This document shows, piece after piece, positions 50,825 to 59,908 of a stretch of 64,000 nt of DNA. A model generated the notes under the pieces. The model worked only from the letters and a program-made list of their open reading frames with translations, was not told the origin of the DNA and ran no database searches. Positions within the stretch are counted from its first letter, which is position 1. Each line of letters opens with the position of its first letter. A program made the position numbers and the translations under genes. Origin of the DNA: Chryseomonas sp014190935 (GTDB lineage Bacteria; Pseudomonadota; Gammaproteobacteria; Pseudomonadales; Pseudomonadaceae); contig NZ_JACHVV010000002.1 of NCBI RefSeq assembly GCF_014190935.1, positions 186,001-250,000 of the forward strand, given 5' to 3'.

Positions 50825-51810
50825 GCTATCTCGCGGTCAAGGGACTGCACAAGCGCTACGGCGCCAACACCCTGTTCACCGACATCGACTTTCATGCCGA
50901 ACAGGGCGAACTGGTGACCCTGCTCGGCCCCTCGGGCTGCGGCAAGTCCACCCTGCTGCGCTGCCTGGCCGGACTCACCGAGGTCGACCGCGGCAGCATC
51001 GTGCTGGCCGGCCAGGACATCACCCGGCTGCCGCCGCAACGCCGCGGCATCGCCATGGTGTTCCAGAGCTACGCGCTGTTTCCCAACATGACGGTGGAGC
51101 AGAACGTCGCCTTCGGCCTGCGCATGCAGCGCCTGGCACGGGACGAGGTGCAGCAGCGCGTGCAGGAGGTCCTGACCCTGGTGGAACTGCAAGGCTTCGC
51201 CACGCGCTATCCACACCAGCTCTCCGGTGGCCAGTGCCAGCGGGTGGCCCTGGCCCGCTCGCTGATCGTGCGGCCGCGGCTGCTGCTGCTGGACGAACCC
51301 CTCTCGGCGCTGGATGCCCGCATCCGTCGCCACCTGCGCGAGCAGATTCGCGCCATCCAGCAGGAGCTGGGCCTGACCACGGTGTTCGTCACCCACGACC
51401 AGGAAGAAGCCCTCACCCTGTCCGATCGCATCGTGCTGATGCGCGAGGGGCGCATCGTCCAGAGCGGCGATGCCGAGACCCTCTACACCGCGCCGGTGGA
51501 TGCCTTCGCCGCCGGTTTCATCGGCAACTACAACCTGCTCAGCGCCGACCAGGCCAGCCGGCTGTTCGGCCAGACCTTCCAGGGACAGGTGGCGATTCGA
51601 CCCGAGGCCATAAGGCTTGGCGTCGCCGGTGGTTTCAGTGGCCGTATCGTCGGCCACAGCCTGCTGGGCAACGTGATCCGCTACCGGATCGCCACCGAAG
51701 CCTGCGAACTCAATGTCGACGTTCTCAACCATGGCCCTTCGGCCTTGCAGGCGAACGGCACAGCCGTCACCCTGGCCGTCGATTCCGACAGCCTGAGAGA
51801 AGTGGCATGA
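50821..51810 (+). CDS. ABC transporter ATP-binding protein
   Basis: This 329-residue ATPase has Walker A GPSGCGKSTLL, the Q-loop VFQSYALFPNMTV, signature LSGGQCQRVALARSL, Walker B LLLLDEPLSALDARI, and the H-loop VFVTHDQEEALTLSDR. A C-terminal TOBE-like regulatory domain (about 240-329) is present, as in the polyamine/iron/2-aminoethylphosphonate class. It drives import through the two permeases. The following HAD gene overlaps by four bases. Confidence 0.92.
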   Translation: MSYLAVKGLHKRYGANTLFTDIDFHAEQGELVTLLGPSGCGKSTLLRCLAGLTEVDRGSIVLAGQDITRLPPQRRGIAMVFQSYALFPNMTVEQNVAFGLRMQRLARDEVQQRVQEVLTLVELQGFATRYPHQLSGGQCQRVALARSLIVRPRLLLLDEPLSALDARIRRHLREQIRAIQQELGLTTVFVTHDQEEALTLSDRIVLMREGRIVQSGDAETLYTAPVDAFAAGFIGNYNLLSADQASRLFGQTFQGQVAIRPEAIRLGVAGGFSGRIVGHSLLGNVIRYRIATEACELNVDVLNHGPSALQANGTAVTLAVDSDSLREVA

Positions 51811-52460
51811 CCCTGGCGATTTTCGATCTCGACGAAACCCTTATCGACGGTGACTGTTCCAGCCTCTGGAGCCAGCAGATGGGCGTGCTCGGCTGGGTCG
51901 ACCGCGAGTCCTTCGTGCGGCGCGACAGCGAGCTGATGGCGGCCTACGCCCAGGGCGAACTGGCCATGGAAGACTACATGGCCTTCCACCTCGAACCCCT
52001 GGTGGGCCGCACGCCCGAAGAGGTGGATTTCGAGGTCGGTCCTTGGGTCGAGGACGTCATCGAGCCGCTGATCTTCAGCGACGCCATGAAATGCATCACC
52101 GCCCACCGCGCCGCCGGTGACCGGGTGATCATCGTCTCGGCCTCCGGGGTGCATCTGGTGGAGCCCATCGCCGAACGCCTGGGCGTGGAAGAGGTGCTGG
52201 CCATCGACCTGCAGGTCAGCCACGGCGTCTACAGCGGCCAGGTCGAGGGTGTCATGACCTTTCGCGAAGGCAAGCTGACCCGACTGCTGGAACTGCTCGG
52301 CGGCGACCGCAGCCTGCTGGACAGCGCAAGCTTCTACTCGGACTCGCGCAACGACCTGCCACTGCTCGAAGCGGTGGGCAAGCCGCACGTGGTCAACCCG
52401 GACCCGGTGCTACGAGAACGCGCCACTCAGGCCGGCTGGCCGATCCTCAACTGGCGCTAA
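51807..52460 (+). CDS. HAD-superfamily subfamily IB phosphatase
   Basis: This 217-residue HAD hydrolase has motif I IFDLDETLIDGD (nucleophile and acid aspartates), motif II VIIVSASG, a conserved lysine in FREGKLTRLLEL, and motif IV YSDSRNDLPLL. A helical cap between motifs I and II identifies subfamily IB, the phosphoserine-phosphatase-like group; it is not the PhnX-type cap. It closes the transport operon with an ATGA overlap and may dephosphorylate the product released by the alkaline-phosphatase-superfamily enzyme. That order of reactions is inferred. Confidence 0.85.
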   Translation: MTLAIFDLDETLIDGDCSSLWSQQMGVLGWVDRESFVRRDSELMAAYAQGELAMEDYMAFHLEPLVGRTPEEVDFEVGPWVEDVIEPLIFSDAMKCITAHRAAGDRVIIVSASGVHLVEPIAERLGVEEVLAIDLQVSHGVYSGQVEGVMTFREGKLTRLLELLGGDRSLLDSASFYSDSRNDLPLLEAVGKPHVVNPDPVLRERATQAGWPILNWR

Positions 52461-52484
52461 CTCGCAGCGCGGCCCTCTATTCGT

Positions 52485-52713
52485 GTTGCCGATGTTCCTA
52501 GGTTGGATTGAGACGGCTCCATCGTCGAAGCCCAACATCATCGGCCCCGAGCAAGCCCTGTTGGGCTTCGCTGCGCTCAACCCAACCTACGGCCGTTCCC
52601 ACCGGTTGCCGATGTTTTCGTAGGTTGGGTTGAGACGGCTCCATCGTCGAAGCCCAACATCGCCGACTCCGAGCAGTCCCTGCTGGGCTTCGCTGCGCTC
52701 AACCCAACCTACG
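52485..52713. repeat. Two tandem copies of a nested palindromic intergenic repeat
   Basis: Copies at 52485-52591 and 52605-52713 have a 120-base period and are nearly identical. Each is a nested dyad: outer arms GTAGGTTGGGTTGAG-like and CTCAACCCAACCTAC, inner arms CGAAGCCCAACA-like and TGTTGGGCTTCG. The 303-base gap between the HAD and oxidoreductase genes holds nothing else. Both copies can fold into long hairpins and may also act as terminators. Confidence 0.88.
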
Positions 52714-52763
52714 TCCAACCTACGGCGGCGGTTATAGCGGCGATCAGCAGGCGCTTGCTGGCA

Positions 52764-53726
52764 CTACTTCAGCCCCTCATCCAGCACCAGCACCACCTTG
52801 CCATTCACCTCATTGCTTTCCAGAGCGGCAAAGGCGGCTTCGGCGTTCTGGGCGGTAAAGCGGCGTTCCAGATTGACGTTCAGCTTGCCTTCGGCGAACA
52901 GCGGCCAGACCCTGGCTTCCAGGGATCTCATGGTCTTGGTCTTGAATTCCACGGATCGGTTGCGCAGGGTCGAGCCGATGATACGGATGCGCTTGCCCAG
53001 CACCTTGCCCAGATCCATCTCGGCCTGACGACCGCCCATGAGGCCGATCAGCACCCAGCGTCCATCCTGGCCCAGCAGGTCCAGGTTGAGCGACGCATAG
53101 TTCGCCCCCACCGGATCGAGGATGACGTGGAAGGGGGCGAAGTCACGCAGGCCTTCCAGATCGGTCTTGCGCAGCACCCCGCCCTCGGCGCCGAGGCGCT
53201 CGCAATGCGCCAGGCGATCCTGGGAACCGACGCTGACCCAGCAGGGATTGCCGAAGGCCTTGCACAGCTGGATGGCGGCCGAACCGACACCGCTGGCACC
53301 AGCATGCAGCAGCACCTTTTCGCCCGGCTGCAGCGCGGCCAGATCGAACAGGTTGCTCCAGGCGGTCGCCCAGACTTCGGGCAGCGCCGCGGCCTCGATC
53401 AGCGACAGGCCTTCAGGCACGGAAGCGGCCTGGCGCCCATCCACCACCACCTCGCTGGCCATGCCGCCGCCGGCCAGCAGCGCGCAGACGCGATCACCCA
53501 CTTGCCAGCGCGAATCCGCGGTGGTCTCGCTGACCACCCCGGCGCATTCGAGGCCCAGGGTCGCCGGCGCGCCGGGTGGCGGCGGATAGTTGCCGGCCAG
53601 TTGCAGCAGGTCGGCACGGTTGAGACCGGCGGCCGCCACCTTGATGCGAATTTCCCCGGGCGCCAGAGCGCGAGCGCTCAGTGACTGCCATTCCAGTTGC
53701 CCTTCGATACCTTGCAATGCGTTCAC
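52764..53726 (-). CDS. NAD(P)H:quinone oxidoreductase, PIG3-like zinc-free MDR
   Basis: This 320-residue medium-chain reductase has the GroES-like N-domain with AAGLNRADLLQLAGNYPPPPGAP and GLECAGVV. The nucleotide-binding domain has LLHAGASGVGSAAIQLCKAFG and GQDGRWVLIGLMGG. The usual zinc cysteines are absent. It probably reduces quinones or reactive carbonyls with NADPH. GTG at 53726 with GGAGG five bases upstream is the best start; no ATG fits. It is divergent from prc. Confidence 0.87.
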   Translation of the reverse strand: MNALQGIEGQLEWQSLSARALAPGEIRIKVAAAGLNRADLLQLAGNYPPPPGAPATLGLECAGVVSETTADSRWQVGDRVCALLAGGGMASEVVVDGRQAASVPEGLSLIEAAALPEVWATAWSNLFDLAALQPGEKVLLHAGASGVGSAAIQLCKAFGNPCWVSVGSQDRLAHCERLGAEGGVLRKTDLEGLRDFAPFHVILDPVGANYASLNLDLLGQDGRWVLIGLMGGRQAEMDLGKVLGKRIRIIGSTLRNRSVEFKTKTMRSLEARVWPLFAEGKLNVNLERRFTAQNAEAAFAALESNEVNGKVVLVLDEGLK

Positions 53727-53963
53727 GGTGCCTCCATAGTGGCTCAGGCTTTGACGAAAAGCGCCTGCGCCGGCGGGTTCTGCGGGAGTCGAGCGGACCG
53801 GAAGACGCGGGGCTGTCACAGCCTTCCCCTCCGATCGCCGCTACCCCTCAGACCGCCGTCAGACGACTTTCGTCAGCGCCCGTCATACTTCCCCTGGCCG
53901 CGGAACCGCCCGGGCCGGGAAGGGCCTATAGCCTATTCCTTTCCGTGCATTAGTCGAATACAC

Positions 53964-56045
53964 ATGAAGCAGCTCTTGTCCCGTACCGCCCTCGTTGTCC
54001 TGCTTGGCGTCAGCGCAACGCCCCTCTTCGCCAAGCCCAACGCGCCGGTAGGCGCCGAGAAACTGCAACCCGACCGCGACCAGGTCATCGCCAGTCTCAA
54101 CATCGTCGAGCTGCTCAAGCGGCACCACTACAGCAAGCCGCCGCTCAACGATGCCCAGTCGATCAAGATCTACGACAGCTATCTGAAGATGCTTGATCCC
54201 GGCCGGCTGTATTTCAATGCCGCCGACATCCGTGAATTCGACGCCTCGCGCACCCGCTTCGACGACTACCTCAAGCAGGGCAATCTCGAACCGGGCTTCG
54301 CCATCTACCGCCGTTATGCCCAGCGCATGACCGAGCGCCTGAACTACGGCCTGGGCCTGCTCAACGCCGGCATCGGCAAGCTCGACTTCAGCGTCGACGA
54401 GTCCTTCAACACCAATCGCGAGAAGGCGGCCTGGCCAGCGGACACCGCCGCGCTGGACGACCTCTGGCACCGCAAGCTCAAGGACGAGGTCCTGCGCCTG
54501 CGGCTGTCCGGCAAGACCGATCAGCAGATCCAGCAGCAGCTGACCAAGAGGTACAAGAATCAGCTGGCGCGCCTCAACCAGACCCGTGGCGAAGACGTCT
54601 TCCAGACCTACATCAACGCCTTCGCCGAGTCCTACGACCCGCACACCCAGTATCTCTCGCCGGAAAGCGCGGAGAACTTCGACATCAACATGAGCCTGTC
54701 GCTGGAAGGCATCGGCGCGGTGCTGCAGAACGACAACGACTACGTGCAGATCCTGCGCCTGGTCCCGGCCGGTCCTGCCGACAAGTCCAAGCAGATCGCC
54801 CCGGCGGACAAGATCGTCGGCGTCGCCCAGGGCGATGGCGAGATGGTCGACGTCATCGGCTGGCGGCTGGACGAGGTGGTCAAGCTGATCCGTGGACCCA
54901 AGGGCTCCAAGGTACGCCTGGAGGTCATTCCGGCGAGCAATGCGCCGAACGATCAGAAAACCAAGATCGTCACCATCACCCGCGAGGCGGTCAAGCTCGA
55001 AGAGCAGGCAGCGCAGAAGCACGTGATCGACGTGCCCCACGAGGGCAAGCACTACAAGCTTGGCGTGATCGACGTGCCGGCCTTCTATCTGGACTTCAAG
55101 GCCTATCGCGCCGGCGATCCGAACTACAAGAGCACCACGCGTGACGTGAAGAAGCTCATCGGCGAGCTGCAGAAGGAAAAGGTCGACGGCATCGTCCTGG
55201 ACCTGCGCAACAACGGCGGTGGCTCGCTGCAGGAAGCCACCGAACTGACCGGGCTGTTCATCGACCAGGGTCCCACCGTGCTGGTGCGCAATGGCGACGG
55301 CAAGGTCGAGGTGCTGGCCGACGACGAAGGCGGCGCCTTCTACAAGGGCCCTCTGACCGTGCTGGTCAATCGCCTGTCCGCCTCGGCCTCGGAGATCTTC
55401 GCCGGCGCCATGCAGGACTATCACCGGGCGCTGATCGTCGGCGGCCAGACCTTCGGCAAGGGCACCGTCCAGACCATCCAGCCGCTCAACCATGGCGAGC
55501 TGAAGCTGACCATCGCCAAGTTCTATCGCGTCTCCGGCCAGAGCACCCAGCATCAGGGCGTACTGCCGGACATCGATTACCCGGCGGTGGTGGACACCAA
55601 GCAGATCGGCGAGAGCGCCCTGCCCGACTCCATGCCCTGGGACACCATCGCCCCGGCGGTGAACGGCCTGAGCAATCCCTTCGCCAACTACCTGCCGGAA
55701 CTGGTCAAGCGCCATGATGTGCGGGTGCAGAAGGATCCCGACTTCATCTTCGCTCGCGAGCGCCTGAAGCTGGCCCAGGAACTGGCGGCCGACACTACCG
55801 TCAGCCTCAACGAGCAGAAGCGCCGGGCCGAGCAGACCGCCCTGGACAATCGCCAGCTGGCCATGGAAAACCAGCGGCGCCAGGGCAAGGGCGAGGCCCC
55901 GCTCAAGGAGCTGAAGAAGATCGACGAGGACAACCCGGCGATCGACGACGACAAGACCAAGCCGCAGGACGACGCCTACCTGATGGAGTCGGGTCATGTG
56001 CTGCTGGACTATCTCGACCTGAGCCAGACGCCACCCAAGCGCTGA
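53964..56045 (+). CDS. prc: Carboxy-terminal (tail-specific) protease Prc
   Basis: This 693-residue periplasmic protease has a signal peptide (cleavage after FAK region, about 23), an N-terminal helical domain, a PDZ domain (about 235-335), and the serine-lysine catalytic site: Ser474 in SASASEIF and Lys499 in TFGKGTVQ, 25 residues apart as in E. coli Prc. A C-terminal DUF3340-like tail completes it. It cuts proteins at nonpolar C-termini; in P. aeruginosa this gene (AlgO) influences alginate control. The ATG at 53964 is the one that yields the signal peptide. Confidence 0.94.
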   Translation: MKQLLSRTALVVLLGVSATPLFAKPNAPVGAEKLQPDRDQVIASLNIVELLKRHHYSKPPLNDAQSIKIYDSYLKMLDPGRLYFNAADIREFDASRTRFDDYLKQGNLEPGFAIYRRYAQRMTERLNYGLGLLNAGIGKLDFSVDESFNTNREKAAWPADTAALDDLWHRKLKDEVLRLRLSGKTDQQIQQQLTKRYKNQLARLNQTRGEDVFQTYINAFAESYDPHTQYLSPESAENFDINMSLSLEGIGAVLQNDNDYVQILRLVPAGPADKSKQIAPADKIVGVAQGDGEMVDVIGWRLDEVVKLIRGPKGSKVRLEVIPASNAPNDQKTKIVTITREAVKLEEQAAQKHVIDVPHEGKHYKLGVIDVPAFYLDFKAYRAGDPNYKSTTRDVKKLIGELQKEKVDGIVLDLRNNGGGSLQEATELTGLFIDQGPTVLVRNGDGKVEVLADDEGGAFYKGPLTVLVNRLSASASEIFAGAMQDYHRALIVGGQTFGKGTVQTIQPLNHGELKLTIAKFYRVSGQSTQHQGVLPDIDYPAVVDTKQIGESALPDSMPWDTIAPAVNGLSNPFANYLPELVKRHDVRVQKDPDFIFARERLKLAQELAADTTVSLNEQKRRAEQTALDNRQLAMENQRRQGKGEAPLKELKKIDEDNPAIDDDKTKPQDDAYLMESGHVLLDYLDLSQTPPKR

Positions 56046-56071
56046 CATCAAAGCGTCATATCTCTGTCGTG

Positions 56072-56111
56072 AAATGCCCGGGGGTCGCCAAGTGCGACCC
56101 CCGGGCATTTT
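56072..56111 (+). terminator. Terminator after prc
   Basis: AAATGCCCGGGGGTCGC and its complement form a perfect 17-base stem around a five-base loop, ending in four T residues. Confidence 0.88.
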
Positions 56112-56137
56112 CGTTTCTGGGTTCCTGCAGGCTTACC

Positions 56138-57883
56138 ATGACGCTTAACGACCAGGCTGGGGTGTTGGATCGCATTCTCGCCAACCGCGAGTTGCATTCG
56201 CTCTTTCAGCCCATCGTTTCGCTGAGCGAGCGACGCATCCTGGGCTACGAGGCCCTCATTCGCGGCGCCTCCAATACTCCGCTGCAATCCCCACTGCCCC
56301 TCTATGCCACCGCGCGCCAGGCCGGTCGCCTGTCCGAGCTGGAAATCGCCGCCCGCCAGCAGTCCTGCCAGACCTTTCGCGAACTGGCCCTGGATGGCCT
56401 GCTGTTTCTCAACGTCTGTCCGGAAACCCTGCTGGAGCCGGCGCACCAGTCGGGGCAGACCCTCAAGCTGCTGCAGCGCCTGGGGCTCTCACCGGCCCAG
56501 GTGGTGATCGAGCTGACCGAACAGGCGCCCATCGATGACTTCGCGCTGCTGGCCACCGCCCTGCACCACTACCGCGCCATGGGCTTTTCCATCGCCCTCG
56601 ACGACCTGGGCGCGGGCTATTCCAGCCTCCGGCGCTGGTCGGAGTTGCGCCCGGATTTCGTCAAGATCGATCGGCACTTCATCGAATCCATCCACCGCGA
56701 TGCGGTGAAACGCGAATTCGTCGGCTCCATCCTGAAGATGGCCGAAGCCTCCCGGGCCCAGGTGATCGCCGAAGGCATCGAGACCCACGAAGAGCTGTCG
56801 ACCCTGGCGAGCATGGGCATCGACCTGGTGCAGGGTTATCTGCTGGGCCGCCCGACGGCGGCCCCACCGCGCGAGATCCAGACCCTGCTGCCGGTGATAA
56901 CCACCCGCGGCTCCGACTTCGCCGAGGAAGCAACCACCGTCGCCAGCCTCAGGGTCGAGCAGGTCGCGGTCGGCCAGGACATGCTCATCCCCGAGGTACT
57001 GGAGCGCTTCCGCCTGCAACCCAGCCTCAATACCCTGGCGGTGGTGGACGAAGACGATCGCCCAGTGGGCATCGTCCATCATCACGAGCTGAGTTCGGCG
57101 CTGCTCAAGCCCTTCGCCCACGAGGTGTTCGCGCGCAAGCCGATCGCCCGGCTGATGAGCCAGGACTTCCTGGCGACCGAAACCAATCAGTCGCTGCAGC
57201 AGGTCAGCCGCCTGCTCACCGCGCGGGCGCGCCAGCGCATCGAAGAGGATTTCATCATCACCGAGGGTGGCCGCTATGTCGGGGTCGGTCGGGTGATGGA
57301 TGTCCTGCGGCTGATCACCGAGCAGCGCATCCAGCAGGCCAAGCACGCCAACCCCCTCACCCAGCTGCCCGGCAACGTGCCCATCCAGCAGTGCCTCACG
57401 CGGTTGCTGGATCAGCAGCGCGAAGCCGTGGTGTGCTACGTCGACATCGATGGCTTCAAGCCCTTCAACGACCTCTATGGCTATGCCAAGGGCGACGAGG
57501 TGCTGCTCTCGTTGGCGCAGACGCTTTCCGAACGCCTGGATCCGCAGCAGGACTTCGTCGGCCACATCGGTGGCGACGACTTCCTGGTGGTGCTGGGTTC
57601 AACGGATTGGCGGCAGCGACTCAACGGCCTGATGGCGGGCTTCCAGGAGCGCTGCCGGCATTTCTATCGCAGCGAGCACCTGGAAGCGGGCTGCTTTCTG
57701 GCCTACGACCGAGACGGTCGCCGTCGCGAGTATCCGCTGCTGTCACTGTCCCTGGGGGTGGTGGAGCTGGACCGGGAAGCCGGCAAGCGGGTGGATGCCA
57801 GCGGACTGGCCGGCCTCGCCTCGGAAGCCAAGCGCAATGCCAAGCTGGTACCCGGCTACAGCCTGCACCTGATGCGGGCCTGA
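56138..57883 (+). CDS. EAL-CBS-GGDEF cyclic-di-GMP protein
   Basis: This 581-residue cytosolic protein has an N-terminal EAL domain (about 10-250), a CBS pair (about 265-400) and a C-terminal GGDEF domain (about 415-580). The EAL residues are intact: Glu38 in YEALIRG, Asn in LNVCPETL, ELTEQ, the pair in ALDDLGAGYSS, VKID, AEGIET and QGYLLGRP. The diguanylate cyclase site reads GGDDF (478-482), a conservative change in the fourth position. It is therefore probably a phosphodiesterase tuned by nucleotide binding at the CBS or GGDEF domain. It follows prc behind a terminator. Confidence 0.87.
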   Translation: MTLNDQAGVLDRILANRELHSLFQPIVSLSERRILGYEALIRGASNTPLQSPLPLYATARQAGRLSELEIAARQQSCQTFRELALDGLLFLNVCPETLLEPAHQSGQTLKLLQRLGLSPAQVVIELTEQAPIDDFALLATALHHYRAMGFSIALDDLGAGYSSLRRWSELRPDFVKIDRHFIESIHRDAVKREFVGSILKMAEASRAQVIAEGIETHEELSTLASMGIDLVQGYLLGRPTAAPPREIQTLLPVITTRGSDFAEEATTVASLRVEQVAVGQDMLIPEVLERFRLQPSLNTLAVVDEDDRPVGIVHHHELSSALLKPFAHEVFARKPIARLMSQDFLATETNQSLQQVSRLLTARARQRIEEDFIITEGGRYVGVGRVMDVLRLITEQRIQQAKHANPLTQLPGNVPIQQCLTRLLDQQREAVVCYVDIDGFKPFNDLYGYAKGDEVLLSLAQTLSERLDPQQDFVGHIGGDDFLVVLGSTDWRQRLNGLMAGFQERCRHFYRSEHLEAGCFLAYDRDGRRREYPLLSLSLGVVELDREAGKRVDASGLAGLASEAKRNAKLVPGYSLHLMRA

Positions 57884-57886
57884 ACC

Positions 57887-58258
57887 CTACTCCAGACGAT
57901 GGTCGGGATAGCGATGGTCGAACACCCGGGTCACCTCGGCCGCGTGCCAGCTGACCGCATCGCTCACCGGCGGCGAGCCGTCCAGGGCACCCAGGCGCAG
58001 GGCGCAGTCGAAGAAGCCTTCACGGGGTATGCGCGTACCGCTCTGGCTGACCACCAGGGCGCTGCGCAGCGGCCGGCCCTCGCGACGATCGAGGGCGGCC
58101 AGGTACTCCAGCGCCGTGGTCAGGGTCACCATCGCCGGCTGGGGCAGCCCGAGCCGTTCGATCACCGAGCGATAGGTCAGCAAGCTGCGGCTGCGCCGCG
58201 CACTTTCCAGTTCGTCCAGCAAGGCCAGCCAGTGCTGGCGACTGATGCGTACGCTCAA
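57887..58258 (-). CDS. Conserved-looking hypothetical protein, 123 residues
   Basis: This soluble product has an N-terminal helical part (SRQHWLALLDELESARRSRSLLTYRSVIERLGL) and a C-terminal part with EGRPLRSALVVSQSGTRIPREGFFDCALRLG and SWHAAEVTRVFDHRYP. I do not recognise the family. It starts at TTG (58258) five bases after the YkvA-like gene, so the two are likely cotranscribed. It converges on the EAL gene with three bases between the stops. Confidence 0.65.
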   Translation of the reverse strand: MSVRISRQHWLALLDELESARRSRSLLTYRSVIERLGLPQPAMVTLTTALEYLAALDRREGRPLRSALVVSQSGTRIPREGFFDCALRLGALDGSPPVSDAVSWHAAEVTRVFDHRYPDHRLE

Positions 58259-58263
58259 GCCGT

Positions 58264-58728
58264 TCAGTCCCGCAGCTGATCGAGGGCGACACCCGCCGCC
58301 GGCCGCTCGTGCCGGTCGGGCAGCGCTGCCAGGGCTGCCTGCTGACTCGCGGTACGGTTGGCGCGCCAGGCCCGGAAGCCGTCCAGTTCGTCGCTGCAGG
58401 CCTTACCGACCCAGGCCAGGACCGCGAGGTCGTCGAGCAGGCCGAACATGGGCACCCAGTCGGGAATGAGGTCGATGGGCAGGAGGAAATAGACCAGGCC
58501 GCCGGCCACGGTCAGCAGCGTCTTGCGGCTGACCCCGCGGTACTCGCCACGCCACCAGGCCAGCAGCAATTGATGGAACAGTCCCAGGGTCTCACGGGCC
58601 TCGCCCAGCTTGAGTCCACGCTTGCTGGTCTTGCGCGCGACGCCGAGCAGCAGCGCCGGCAGGCGGCCGCGGATCAGCAGGCGCTGGGCGATACCCAGAT
58701 AGCGATCAAAATTCTTCGGCGGCTTCAT
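58264..58728 (-). CDS. YkvA/DUF1232 membrane protein
   Basis: This 154-residue protein contains the DUF1232 signature GLVYFLLPIDLIPDWVPMFGLLDDLAVLAW (about 76-105), a membrane hairpin, with a basic N-terminal half. The function of the family is not established. The ATG at 58728 is preceded by an ACCTCG-complement GAGGTG ribosome site; 64 upstream in-frame codons are spurious. It is separated from the upstream FKBP gene by a terminator. Confidence 0.8.
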   Translation of the reverse strand: MKPPKNFDRYLGIAQRLLIRGRLPALLLGVARKTSKRGLKLGEARETLGLFHQLLLAWWRGEYRGVSRKTLLTVAGGLVYFLLPIDLIPDWVPMFGLLDDLAVLAWVGKACSDELDGFRAWRANRTASQQAALAALPDRHERPAAGVALDQLRD

Positions 58729-58835
58729 GGACACCTCGAGCAGTAGGGAACGGTGAGCAGGGACACCTTTGGCACAGGGCTTTGCACCCCAGCTTTGATC
58801 GCACCGCTGCGCCAGGGTTTCCCGCGGCCCAACGT

Positions 58836-58859
58836 AAAACGCCCTGCAAGGCAGGGCGT
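58836..58859 (-). terminator. Terminator of the FKBP lipoprotein gene
   Basis: On the minus strand ACGCCCTGC and GCAGGGCGT pair around a short loop and are followed by TTTT, 21 bases after the FKBP stop. Confidence 0.82.
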
Positions 58860-58879
58860 CTGGCACAGCAGGAAGCAGC

Positions 58880-59653
58880 TTACTTCTTGGCCGGGGCCTT
58901 TTCGGCAGCGGCCGGCGCATCGGCAGCCGGAGCGACCGGGGCGTCTTCGGCGTCGGCAGCGGCGGCGTCCTTGATGCCGAGCAGTTCCAGGTCGAACACC
59001 AGCACCGAGTTGGCCGGGATCGCCGGGCTCGGACTCTGGGCGCCGTAGGCCAGCTCGGAGGGGATGTACAGCTTGATCTTCTCGCCGACGTGCATCAGTT
59101 GCAGCGCCTCGACCCAACCCGGAATCACGCCGTTGACCGGCAGATCGATCGGGGTGCCACGCTTGATGGAGCTGTCGAACACGGTGCCGTCGACCAGCTT
59201 GCCCTCGTAGTGCACGGTGACCACGTCGGTGGGCTTGGGCTGCGGGCCGTCGGCCTTCTTGACCACTTCGTACTGCAGGCCGGAGGCGGTGGTGATCACG
59301 CCAGGCTTCTTGCCGTTCTCTTCGAGAAACTTCTTGCCGGCCTTGGCGTTGTCTTCGCTGACCTTGGTCATCTTCTCTTCGGCGCGCTTCTGCAGGGCGG
59401 CGAAGGCTTCGGTCAGCTGCTGATCGGTCAGCTTCTGGTCCTTCTTGCCAACGGCGTCCTCGATACCCAGGGCGACGGCCTTGGGATCCAGGTCATCGAT
59501 ACCTTCCTGGGCCAGGCTCTTGCCCATGTTCAGGCCGATGCCATAGGACGCCTTCTGGGCCGGGCTTTCCAGCTCGACCTTGGGCTTGGAGTCGCAGCCG
59601 CTCAGAACCAGACCCACCAGGGCCACCGCTGCTGCCAACCGATACTGTTTCAT
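58880..59653 (-). CDS. FKBP-type peptidyl-prolyl isomerase lipoprotein (Mip/FkpA-like)
   Basis: This 257-residue precursor has a lipobox LVLSGC (Cys20), an N-terminal helical dimerisation domain (about 28-120), and an FKBP domain (about 125-228) with VHYEGKLVDGTVFDSS, VIPGWVEALQLM and YIPSELAYGA. An Ala/Pro/Lys-rich tail follows. It is a periplasmic lipid-anchored folding catalyst. The ATG follows a GGAA ribosome site. Its position after prc resembles PA3262, from memory. Confidence 0.92.
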   Translation of the reverse strand: MKQYRLAAAVALVGLVLSGCDSKPKVELESPAQKASYGIGLNMGKSLAQEGIDDLDPKAVALGIEDAVGKKDQKLTDQQLTEAFAALQKRAEEKMTKVSEDNAKAGKKFLEENGKKPGVITTASGLQYEVVKKADGPQPKPTDVVTVHYEGKLVDGTVFDSSIKRGTPIDLPVNGVIPGWVEALQLMHVGEKIKLYIPSELAYGAQSPSPAIPANSVLVFDLELLGIKDAAAADAEDAPVAPAADAPAAAEKAPAKK

Positions 59654-59908
59654 GTTGATTCCTTATCCGTGCGCATTGTGCGCGTTCAAATAACTGATCG
59701 AGCTTACAAGGAGACCTGCCCGCTTGCCATCGTCAGGCCTCTAAATGGCTGCAAAGGATAAGATTTCAAGCTTATGTCTGCCTGAACATCGTGTGAACGA
59801 GCGGCGGGCAGCCCCTGCGACGTCTTGTCCGGGGTGCCCGAGCAATGGCGACCGACGCGAGTCCAGGCGCTAGACTAGCGCCTTCTTCAGTGCTTGCCAG
59901 AGACCTCC

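Noticed and set aside
53883..56108. A 741-codon minus-strand frame opposite prc
   Set aside because: It lies antisense to a clear protease gene with conserved catalytic residues, and its composition is that of a shadow frame.
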